Positions 32,655 to 40,338 of a DNA stretch of 41,917 nucleotides are shown one piece after another. The notes below the pieces were generated by a model. The model did no database searches, was not told the origin of the DNA, and saw only the letters and a program-made list of their open reading frames with translations. Each line of letters begins with the position of its first letter. The first letter of the stretch is position 1. A program made the translations under genes and the position numbers. Source of the DNA: an uncultured Alphaproteobacteria bacterium (lineage in GTDB: Bacteria > Pseudomonadota > Alphaproteobacteria > HIMB59 > GCA-002718135); assembly GCA_902577905.1 (NCBI GenBank), contig CACHAQ010000012.1:1-41917 (forward strand), written 5' to 3'.

Positions 32655-32858
32655 TTATTTTTTCTTGATATTAACAGCGTTTTCTTTTCCACGGTTTTCA
32701 CCGATTTCAAATTCAACTGGCATACCTTCTTCTAAAGTATCAATACCAGCAGCTTCTAAAGCTGAGACATGAAGAAAAACATCTTTTCCTCCATCATCAT
32801 TTTCTATAAATCCATAACCTTTGGTCGGATTAAACCATTTAATTTTACCACTTGGCAT
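32655..32858 (-). CDS. Cold-shock domain protein
   Basis: A 67-residue single cold-shock domain. RNP1 is KGYGFIEN and RNP2 is VFLHVSALE, with the usual [13 protein letters not shown] beginning. It binds single-stranded RNA or DNA and melts RNA structures. An AAGGAGA ribosome-binding site lies eight bases upstream of the ATG. The 126-base spacer to divergent rlmJ is long for this window and may hold a structured 5' leader, as is common for csp genes; I could not define it. Confidence 0.93.
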   Translation of the reverse strand: MPSGKIKWFNPTKGYGFIENDDGGKDVFLHVSALEAAGIDTLEEGMPVEFEIGENRGKENAVNIKKK

Positions 32859-32984
32859 ATTGTATTCTCCTTGTTTATTGTTGGGGGATTAAATTTATTT
32901 AACTTATATTAATATTGTATATTGATTAATTTAATACTTTAAATAACTAATAAGAAATTAATTTCAACAATTTTTTTTATTTTT

Positions 32985-33815
32985 ATGCTTAGCTATAAAC
33001 ACGGATATCATGCCGGAAATCATGCAGATGTTATGAAACACATTATAATACTTTACTTATATAATCTTGAAAAAAAGGTAAATAATTCAATAAGTTATAT
33101 TGATACCCATTCGGGTAATGGAATTTACAAATACATATCAAAGTATATGGATAAAAATAAAGAATATAAACAAGGAATTAAAAAGATACAGAATTACAAA
33201 GGTAATAATATTTTAATTAAAAATTATCTTTCAACTATTTCAAAAATTACTGGAAAAAATAATTTTTATCCTGGATCACCCGTATTTATTTCGTCCATAG
33301 CTAATGAAAAAGATAAATTATTTTTTTGTGAACTACATAATAATGAATATGAATTATTAAAAAAAAACTTAAACAAATATACAAATTGTAAAATTTTAAA
33401 TGCTGATGGATTTCATTTTATTTTTAAAAAAGTTAATAATGAGAAGAATTATTTTGTATTTATAGATCCATCATATGAAATAAAGGATGATTTTGAAAAG
33501 GTAGAAGAGATACTAAATAATATAGATAATTTATTTTCAAAATCTAAAATCATCATATGGTATCCAGTTTTAAATATTTTGGAAAATGATTCCTTTATTC
33601 AGAATATTAGAAAAAAAGGTATAAGTAATATTATCAATGTTGAAGTTCCTATTATGAAATATGGAGACAATGTTGGAATGCAAGGAAGTGGCTTATTATT
33701 AATAAATTTTTCAAATAGATCCATAATAAAAAATCTCAAAGAGGTAATGCACGAAATTCAAAATATTTTAAAGCAAGATGAAAATAGTACTAGGTTTAAA
33801 TTAAGGTATTTATAA
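32985..33815 (+). CDS. rlmJ: 23S rRNA (adenine-N6)-methyltransferase RlmJ
   Basis: A 276-residue RlmJ/ComA-like methyltransferase that would methylate A2030 of 23S rRNA using S-adenosylmethionine. The N-terminal YKHGYHAGNHADVMKHI is the family signature and DTHSGNGIYKY the SAM motif. The catalytic motif IV, normally DPPYE, reads DPSYE at residues 161-165, an unusual change. GDNVGMQGSGLLLINF is the expected C-terminal segment. The next gene follows after two bases. Confidence 0.88.
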   Translation: MLSYKHGYHAGNHADVMKHIIILYLYNLEKKVNNSISYIDTHSGNGIYKYISKYMDKNKEYKQGIKKIQNYKGNNILIKNYLSTISKITGKNNFYPGSPVFISSIANEKDKLFFCELHNNEYELLKKNLNKYTNCKILNADGFHFIFKKVNNEKNYFVFIDPSYEIKDDFEKVEEILNNIDNLFSKSKIIIWYPVLNILENDSFIQNIRKKGISNIINVEVPIMKYGDNVGMQGSGLLLINFSNRSIIKNLKEVMHEIQNILKQDENSTRFKLRYL

Positions 33816-33817
33816 AT

Positions 33818-35191
33818 ATGAAAAAAATTAATTTACTTGATGAAGATATCTACAAGCTATTTATAAAAATTGCTTTGCCAGCCTCAATTGGAACTATATT
33901 TAACAATCTTTATTCTTTAGTTGATACTATTTTTGCAGGTAGAATGATTTCTGAAACAGCTTTAGCAGCTATTGGTCAAACATTTCCTGTATATTTTATA
34001 ATTATTGCACTTGGAATAGGGCTAAGCATAGCTACAACAAGTAATGTTGCAAATTCTTTAGGAGAAAAAAATATTAAAAAAGCAAGTCATGTATTTACAC
34101 AATCTTTTGTCGTAACAATTTTAGTGGGCTTAGGTATAACTATATTTGGACTTTATTTTGGAAACATAATTTTAGAATCTATAAATGATGATCCAAAAAC
34201 CCTTAAACTTTCATCATTATATATGAACGTAATTTATTTTGGATCAGTCATAATTCTTTTACTCATGATATGTAATTCTTGTTTATCTGCTCAAGGAGAT
34301 ACTAAAAGTTATAGAAATGTTTTAATTTTTAGTTTTTTTCTTAATATAATTTTAAATCCAATATTAATCACAGGAAAAATAATTAATTTTGAATTATTTG
34401 CCCCAATGGGTATAACTGGAATAGCAATAGCTACCATACTATCTCAAATAATTGGTCTGTTATATTTACTATATAAAATTTATAAAACAGAGATTTTTGA
34501 AAATTTTAAAAATAATTATTTAATGCCCAAATTAAGTTTAATTAAGGAAATTTCATTTCAGGCTATTCCAGCAGCATTAGGATTGATGATGATTGCTCTT
34601 GGATCATATATATTATTATTTTTTGTCAGTCGTTTTGGTAATGATGCAATTGCAGGTTTTTCCTCAGCTGGAAGATACGAACAACTGCTTTTCTTACCCT
34701 TGTTAGGATTAAGTACAGCAGTAACCGCAATTGTGGGTCAAAATTTTGGCGCTAAAAACTATGAAAGAATTTTAGAAACTTACAATAAAGCTATGATTAC
34801 TGGTGTATTAATATTAACTATAGCAGGATTAATTTTATTTATAACTGCAGAAGATTCCATGAGATTATTTACTGATGATAAAGAAGTAATTTACTATGGA
34901 TCAATATATCTTAAAATATACGCACTAGGTTTTCCCGCTTTTCCATTCTTCTTTATTTCTAATGCTTCATTCCAAGGGCTTAAAAAAGCAATAATAGTAA
35001 TGTATATGGCCATACTTAGGTTTGTATTAGTACCTATAATTGTAATATTATTTGTAAATAATTTTATAGAAGAAAACTATATCTATATGTTTATTGCATT
35101 AACTCTTGTTCATTGGATAATTGGTATCTTATATTATTTTTATTCTTCAAATAAAATTCGAAATATTCAAAGTAGCTATACTACACCTTGA
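33818..35191 (+). CDS. MATE family efflux transporter
   Basis: A 457-residue carrier with about twelve transmembrane helices in two related halves. The first half begins KIALPASIGTIFNNLYSLVD and the second SFQAIPAALGLMMIALGSYI. It exchanges Na+ or H+ for organic cations or drugs. It starts two bases after the rlmJ stop and its 3' end overlaps convergent pcm by 16 bases. The substrate is unknown. Confidence 0.9.
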   Translation: MKKINLLDEDIYKLFIKIALPASIGTIFNNLYSLVDTIFAGRMISETALAAIGQTFPVYFIIIALGIGLSIATTSNVANSLGEKNIKKASHVFTQSFVVTILVGLGITIFGLYFGNIILESINDDPKTLKLSSLYMNVIYFGSVIILLLMICNSCLSAQGDTKSYRNVLIFSFFLNIILNPILITGKIINFELFAPMGITGIAIATILSQIIGLLYLLYKIYKTEIFENFKNNYLMPKLSLIKEISFQAIPAALGLMMIALGSYILLFFVSRFGNDAIAGFSSAGRYEQLLFLPLLGLSTAVTAIVGQNFGAKNYERILETYNKAMITGVLILTIAGLILFITAEDSMRLFTDDKEVIYYGSIYLKIYALGFPAFPFFFISNASFQGLKKAIIVMYMAILRFVLVPIIVILFVNNFIEENYIYMFIALTLVHWIIGILYYFYSSNKIRNIQSSYTTP

Positions 35192-35802
35192 AGATTTGGA
35201 ACAAATAAAACATCATCATATTCTTCAGAAATAATTTTATTATTTTGTTTTATATATTTTACAAGTATTTGCTTATTATTTTTAACAATAGGACAAACAA
35301 TAATTCCTTCATTTTCAATATGAGAAAAAATTTCATTATTTATTTTTTTTGATGCTGCTGTAAATATTATTCTATCAAAAGGTATTTGTTCAATCCAACC
35401 ATTATTACCATCTTCATATTTTGAAACAATATTAGTTAATTTTAATTTTTCAAAAATATTATTGGAGCCTTCATGTAAATTTTTAATTCTTTCAATCGTA
35501 TATACACGTCGTGCCAAGATTGATAACACTGCACACTGATATCCACTACCAGTGCCTATTTCTAACACTTTGTGGTTACTTTTAACATCAAGTAATTCAG
35601 TCATCCTTGCTACAACGTAGGGTTGACTAATTGTTTGATTATTTTCAATTGGTAAAGCTATATTTTCATAAGCTTGATTTCTGTAAGCTTCACTAATAAA
35701 CTTTTCTCTTGGAATTTTTTCTATTGCAGAGAGAACTTCAGCATTACTAATTCCAGACTCTCGTAACTCAAGTATCAATCTTATTTTTCTTACATCAAGC
35801 AC
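35176..35802 (-). CDS. pcm: Protein-L-isoaspartate O-methyltransferase
   Basis: A 208-residue PCMT. The SAM motif is VLEIGTGSGYQCAVL near residue 79, preceded by the typical ALPIENNQTISQPYVVARM. The post-motif TIERI and PFDRIIFTAA are also seen. It starts repair of isoaspartyl residues in aged proteins. It overlaps the serS stop by one base. Elsewhere in alphaproteobacteria surE usually lies between serS and pcm, but there is no room for it here. Confidence 0.93.
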   Translation of the reverse strand: MLDVRKIRLILELRESGISNAEVLSAIEKIPREKFISEAYRNQAYENIALPIENNQTISQPYVVARMTELLDVKSNHKVLEIGTGSGYQCAVLSILARRVYTIERIKNLHEGSNNIFEKLKLTNIVSKYEDGNNGWIEQIPFDRIIFTAASKKINNEIFSHIENEGIIVCPIVKNNKQILVKYIKQNNKIISEEYDDVLFVPNLQGVV

Positions 35803-37064
35803 TAGATAAGAGTATCAGAATTATTGAAATATTTTTTCAAAACTTCTGGAATTTTAATATTTCCATCTTTCATTTGATAATTTTCAAGAATAGCAATAAG
35901 TGTTCTTCCTACTGCTAACCCAGATCCATTAAGTGTATGAACAAAAACATTTTTATTTTCTAATTTATATCTAGTATTCATTCTTCTAGCTTGAAAATCA
36001 CCGCAATTTGAACAACTTGATATTTCTCTATATTTATCTTCACCGGGAAGCCATACCTCTATGTCATAAGTTTTATTAGCATTAAAACCCATATCACCTG
36101 TACATAAAGTCATTACTCTATAGTGAAGATTTAAGTCTTGAAGAATTCCTTCAGCACAACTTAACATTCTCTCAAGCTCATCATTTGAGTGCTCTGGCTC
36201 CACTAGTGATACTAATTCAACTTTGGTAAATTGATGTTGTCTAAGCATACCTCTAGTATCTTTTCCAGCTGCACCTGCTTCAGATCTAAAACATGGTGTA
36301 TAAGAAGTAACACGCAATGGGAGCTGATTAATATTTAGTATTTCATTACTATGCAGGGCGGTCAACGGAATTTCAGCTGTGGGTATTAGCCAGTGGTCAT
36401 CACCTGCGGTAAACAAGTCTTCTGCAAACTTAGGTAATTGACCGGTCCCGTATAACGTATCTGCTTTTACTAAATAAGGAACATGCATCTCAATGTAACC
36501 ATTATCATTCGTATGCTTATCTAACATAAAATTTGCTATTGCTCTTTCCAGTTTAGAAAGTTGATTTTTTAATAATACAAATCTGGATCCTGATAATTTA
36601 GATGCAGTTTCAAAATTCATTAAACCTAAATTTTCCCCTAATTCAAAATGTGTTTTAGGATTAAAATCAAATCCTGGTTTTGCACCCCATTCTCTATATT
36701 TTGTATTGTCTGCTTCATTGCTTCCTATAGGTACAGTCTTATCAGCTATATTTGGAAGTCTTGAGAGGATAGTTTTTAGCTCCTCGTCTTTAATTGTCTC
36801 AAGTTCCTTTAAATTATTAATTTTATTTTTAATTTCATCAACTTTACCCATTTCTGATGAAGCATCTTTATTTTCACTTTTAAGTTTACCGATACTTTTT
36901 GAAATAGAGTTTCTTTCAGCTAAAAGGTTCTGAAGTACAGTCTGAGTCTCTCTTTTAACTTTATCTAGTTCTAAAATTTTATTTGATATTGGTTTTTCCC
37001 CCCTTTGTTTCATATAGTTGTCAAACTCAGTAGGATTTTCTCTAATGAAATTAATATTATGCAT
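35802..37064 (-). CDS. serS: Seryl-tRNA synthetase
   Basis: A 420-residue class II synthetase. The N-terminal coiled-coil arm spans about residues 30-100. Motif 2 lies in CFRSEAGAAGKDTRGMLRQH and motif 3 in GSGLAVGRTLIAILENYQ; IPTAEIPLTALH is the serine-binding TxE loop. Length equals the usual bacterial size. It abuts tatC with a one-base overlap (37064). Confidence 0.96.
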   Translation of the reverse strand: MHNINFIRENPTEFDNYMKQRGEKPISNKILELDKVKRETQTVLQNLLAERNSISKSIGKLKSENKDASSEMGKVDEIKNKINNLKELETIKDEELKTILSRLPNIADKTVPIGSNEADNTKYREWGAKPGFDFNPKTHFELGENLGLMNFETASKLSGSRFVLLKNQLSKLERAIANFMLDKHTNDNGYIEMHVPYLVKADTLYGTGQLPKFAEDLFTAGDDHWLIPTAEIPLTALHSNEILNINQLPLRVTSYTPCFRSEAGAAGKDTRGMLRQHQFTKVELVSLVEPEHSNDELERMLSCAEGILQDLNLHYRVMTLCTGDMGFNANKTYDIEVWLPGEDKYREISSCSNCGDFQARRMNTRYKLENKNVFVHTLNGSGLAVGRTLIAILENYQMKDGNIKIPEVLKKYFNNSDTLI

Positions 37065-37819
37065 TACTTATCTTTATTTTTTTGAATTAGTTTTGCAATA
37101 TAAATTGAAACTTCGTATAAAAATATAATTGGTAATGCTAAACTAATTTGACTAAATGGATCAGGCGGTGTTAGAAAAGCAGCCGACAAAAATGCTAACA
37201 CAATTGCATATTTTCTAAATTTTTTTAGAGACTCATAAGTAACCATACCTACTCTTGCCATTAAAGATAAAACAACTGGTAGTTGAAATGCTAAACCAAA
37301 AGCAAAAATAAATCTCATCATTAGAGATAAATATTCTCCCATTTTAGCTTCTAATCGAATAGGAACTCCACTAGATCCGAGATTTTGATATGATAAGAAA
37401 AAAGACCATGCCAAAGGTGCGATAATATAATAAACCATTGAGCCACCTGCAAAAAATAAAATTGGAGTCGCAACTAAGTATGGTAAAAAAGCTCTCTTCT
37501 CCTTTTTGTATAATCCGGGTGCAATAAATCTCCATATTTGTATTGCAATTAATGGGAATGAAAAAAATAAAGCAAAGAAAAATGCTATTTTTAATTCTGT
37601 AAAAAAAGCTTCTTGTAAAGCAGTATATATAAATCCTTGACCTTTATCTTTATCAAATAACTCCACAAGAGGACTAGCTAAAAAAGCAAATAATTCATCT
37701 GCAAAATAAAAACAAACAATAAAAATTAGTAAAATATATAAAAAACTCCACAAAAGTCTTTTTCGTAACTCAGTAAGATGTCCTATAAGAGACATTTCTT
37801 CAAATTTTTCTTCTGCCAT
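37064..37819 (-). CDS. tatC: Sec-independent translocase subunit TatC
   Basis: A 251-residue inner membrane protein with six transmembrane helices. The N-terminal SLIGHLTELRKRLLWSF contains the signal peptide-binding segment with its conserved glutamate. FLTPPDPFSQI is the conserved last periplasmic loop. It recognises twin-arginine signal peptides with TatB. It is 15 bases after tatB. Confidence 0.96.
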   Translation of the reverse strand: MAEEKFEEMSLIGHLTELRKRLLWSFLYILLIFIVCFYFADELFAFLASPLVELFDKDKGQGFIYTALQEAFFTELKIAFFFALFFSFPLIAIQIWRFIAPGLYKKEKRAFLPYLVATPILFFAGGSMVYYIIAPLAWSFFLSYQNLGSSGVPIRLEAKMGEYLSLMMRFIFAFGLAFQLPVVLSLMARVGMVTYESLKKFRKYAIVLAFLSAAFLTPPDPFSQISLALPIIFLYEVSIYIAKLIQKNKDK

Positions 37820-37834
37820 TATAAAATCTATAAA

Positions 37835-38149
37835 TTATTTTTTATTTGAAAATTCATCCTCAGTCATTTTAACTGTTTCCTGAACTTCTTTAATTTCGTT
37901 TTCAAAATTTTTTTTGATATTAATACCATCTTTAATTTTTTTAACTTCTTTAACAGATTTTGCTAATTCTTTAATTTCTTCTTCGTCTGCAATTTCATTT
38001 AAAGAAGATTTAAATTCTGTTGAAATTTTTTTGATATATTTAGAAAGGGATCCGACCTGTTTAATGAATTTTGGTAGATCTTTAGGGCCAATTACTACTA
38101 CAACGATTATTCCAATTAAGAAAATTTCACTCCAACCAAAAGTAAACAT
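37835..38149 (-). CDS. tatB: Sec-independent translocase subunit TatB
   Basis: A 104-residue Tat subunit. A single N-terminal membrane helix (FGWSEIFLIGIIVVVVIGP) is followed by the DLPKFIKQVG amphipathic helix and a charged, probably disordered tail. The GP turn and the N-terminal glutamate are typical of TatB rather than TatA. It is five bases after tatA. Confidence 0.93.
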   Translation of the reverse strand: MFTFGWSEIFLIGIIVVVVIGPKDLPKFIKQVGSLSKYIKKISTEFKSSLNEIADEEEIKELAKSVKEVKKIKDGINIKKNFENEIKEVQETVKMTEDEFSNKK

Positions 38150-38154
38150 TATAT

Positions 38155-38340
38155 TTACTTTTCTTCGTCGTTTTTATTCTCTAAATTTTTATCTTCTTTT
38201 TTTTCTTCGTCAGACATTCCTCTCTTGAATGATTTGATCCCTTTTGCCATATCACCCATTAGTTGAGGTATCTTACCTCTACCGAAAAGAAGTAGAACTA
38301 TAACGAGTACAATTAATAATTGCCAAATACTAGGTGTCAT
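38155..38340 (-). CDS. tatA: Sec-independent translocase subunit TatA
   Basis: A 61-residue Tat pore subunit. [20 protein letters not shown] is the membrane helix and FGRGKIP hinge, with an amphipathic [16 protein letters not shown] and a charged tail. It is short, but within the TatA range. It heads tatABC, 50 bases after scpB, which is enough space for a promoter though none was identified. Confidence 0.93.
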   Translation of the reverse strand: MTPSIWQLLIVLVIVLLLFGRGKIPQLMGDMAKGIKSFKRGMSDEEKKEDKNLENKNDEEK

Positions 38341-38390
38341 AAATGGCTTATACGGAAACTATGGGAAAAAAACAAGAAGTAATAAGTTAA

Positions 38391-39026
38391 CTAAGTATTT
38401 TGAATAAAATCATCGATATTATTTTCATCATCTTGTTCTAAATTATCATTACTTTGTAAATTTTCATCATTTTTAGCAATATCGCTTATAGTTGCAATCG
38501 CAGCACGTTTATCTAGAAAACCACTTGCCTTTAGCTCCTCTTTATTAGGCAAATCAGATAAACTATTCAATCCAAAATGTTCAACAAACAAATCTGTGGT
38601 AGACCATAAAGTAGGTTTACCAGGTATACTTTTCCTACCTGAAGGACGTACCCATCCTATTTCCATCAAATGATCTAGAGAGCCTCTACCCATTTGAACA
38701 CCTCTAATATTTTCAATTTCTGATCTTGTTATTGGTTGTTGGTATGCAATTATAGATAATGTTTCTAGTGCTGCTCTTGATAATTTTCTTTTCTGTGTTT
38801 TAAAAATAGTTAATTCATCAGCGAGATCTTCTGCAGTTCTAAAAGACCATTTGTTGCCGGTTTTGATTAAATTTATACCTCTATTTTTATAAAAATCTTT
38901 AATTTCTAGTAGTAGCTTACTTATATTATTTGTATCTTTAACTTTTTCTTTTAAATCGTTTTCATCAAGTGGCTCTCCTGATGCAAATAATATTGCTTCT
39001 AAAATTTTAATATCTTTATTATCCAT
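38391..39026 (-). CDS. scpB: Segregation and condensation protein B
   Basis: A 211-residue ScpB with two winged-helix domains. EAILFASGEPLDENDL at the N-terminus and ALETLSIIAYQQPITRSEIE with the following IRGVQ are family signatures. It joins ScpA and SMC in chromosome condensation. The gene overlaps scpA by eight bases. Confidence 0.94.
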   Translation of the reverse strand: MDNKDIKILEAILFASGEPLDENDLKEKVKDTNNISKLLLEIKDFYKNRGINLIKTGNKWSFRTAEDLADELTIFKTQKRKLSRAALETLSIIAYQQPITRSEIENIRGVQMGRGSLDHLMEIGWVRPSGRKSIPGKPTLWSTTDLFVEHFGLNSLSDLPNKEELKASGFLDKRAAIATISDIAKNDENLQSNDNLEQDDENNIDDFIQNT

Positions 39027-39786
39027 TTTGATTAAATTTTATATAAATATTACCAAAACTTTCATCTTGTTTTAAATCAATAAAGCCATTTTTTGATAAT
39101 TCTAAAGAAGCAACAAAGTTAGATGAGATAATTGATTTATTAATTGTTTTATTAGCTTTAATTAAATTTGGAATTACATTTAGAAAATTAGTCCATTCTG
39201 TAATATTTCCAAAAATACCTTTTAATCTTTTAACTGCTTGATCAACTGAATAAAGTTCTGAATACTCAATAGTTAATTGTTTAACCTGTTCATTCGATTT
39301 AAGTATTTGACTATATGATTTTAGTAAGTCATATAAATTAGAAGTATAATTAATATTATATTTAACTTTGAGACCTTCAGATGACCCACCATAAAATACA
39401 TCTCTATTAACAAGAGGTCTTGAATATATGTTTTTAGAAATATTTTGAAAAGCCTCTAGTCTCTGTAATTGATATTTTAAAGCCTCTTCTAACTCATCGG
39501 CTGTATATTCATCTGTTTTTTCTTCTTTTGGTAGTAGTAATCTTGATTTCAAATACGTAAGCCATGCTGCCATCACTAAATAATCAGCAGCTATTTCAAT
39601 ATGAATATTTCTATATTGATTTATAAAATTAATATATTGATCAGCTAATTCGGATATAGATATATCAGATAAATCAACCTTCTGTGATCTAGCCAAAACC
39701 AACAAAAGGTCTATCGGGCCCTCAAAGTTGCCTAATAATAGGTTAAATTGACCTTCTTTTATTTCTGTATCTGAAACATTTAACAC
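39019..39786 (-). CDS. scpA: Segregation and condensation protein A (kleisin)
   Basis: A 255-residue kleisin. NLLLGNFEGPIDLLLVLARS and KVDLSDISISELADQYI mark the N-terminal SMC-binding part, with ADYLVMAAWLTYLKSRLLLP next. The C-terminal winged helix includes SNFVASLELSKNGFIDLKQD. It bridges SMC heads with ScpB. The upstream neighbour is the SPOR-like gene, 39 bases away; nagZ, common in between, is missing. Confidence 0.94.
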   Translation of the reverse strand: MLNVSDTEIKEGQFNLLLGNFEGPIDLLLVLARSQKVDLSDISISELADQYINFINQYRNIHIEIAADYLVMAAWLTYLKSRLLLPKEEKTDEYTADELEEALKYQLQRLEAFQNISKNIYSRPLVNRDVFYGGSSEGLKVKYNINYTSNLYDLLKSYSQILKSNEQVKQLTIEYSELYSVDQAVKRLKGIFGNITEWTNFLNVIPNLIKANKTINKSIISSNFVASLELSKNGFIDLKQDESFGNIYIKFNQNG

Positions 39787-39825
39787 AATTTTTTATATAA
39801 AATTATTGAGATTCTCTCAATATTA

Positions 39826-40338
39826 TTAATTTTGTAAATTAAGTATTATGCAACTCTTAACAATAGTTAATAAATCACAAGCTTCAAAAGCATTATTCTT
39901 AGAAATATAATTTTTATAGGTAATAAAATATTGAGTACCCATTTCAGTTTTTTTATAAAAAACAAAAATATCTTCATGATCTATAATTTCTTTTTTATTT
40001 TCTAATAAATTGTTAAAGTATTTATTAATATTTTCAAAATTATCATTGCTATATAATTGAATTGTAAAATCAAGTTCGTCTATGTTTTTAAAATCAAAAT
40101 CTTGAATTTCATTATCTATGTTATTTAAACTTTTCTTGTCTAAATAATCAACAACCTCACCTTCTTTATTAGTAGGAATAACAAAATATTTATCAGTAAA
40201 TTTAGGAATGACAAAATACTCCCTATTACTAAAATAATAAAAAGAGATAAGATAAAGAATAATAATAAATAGTAATAATAATAAAGAATATTTTAGGATA
40301 TAATTATTTTTTCTTTTAAAAATAATTCTTTTAATCAT
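39826..40338 (-). CDS. Single-pass membrane protein, probably SPOR-domain-like
   Basis: A 170-residue protein with a basic cytoplasmic start and one transmembrane helix (YSLLLLLFIIILYLISFYYF). The C-terminal part from about residue 88 (FTIQLYSNDNFENINKYFNN, then VFYKKTEMGTQYFITYKNY and NNAFEACDLL) has the size and beta-alpha-beta rhythm of a SPOR peptidoglycan-binding domain. In alphaproteobacteria a SPOR protein lies between argS and nagZ/scpA, which supports this. Its start overlaps argS by one base (TAATG). Sequence motifs are weak, so the call relies on synteny. Confidence 0.65.
   Translation of the reverse strand: MIKRIIFKRKNNYILKYSLLLLLFIIILYLISFYYFSNREYFVIPKFTDKYFVIPTNKEGEVVDYLDKKSLNNIDNEIQDFDFKNIDELDFTIQLYSNDNFENINKYFNNLLENKKEIIDHEDIFVFYKKTEMGTQYFITYKNYISKNNAFEACDLLTIVKSCIILNLQN

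Noticed and set aside
36706-36933. Plus-strand open frame antisense to the serS coiled-coil arm
   Set aside because: It is antisense to the repetitive coiled-coil coding region and has no start signal.
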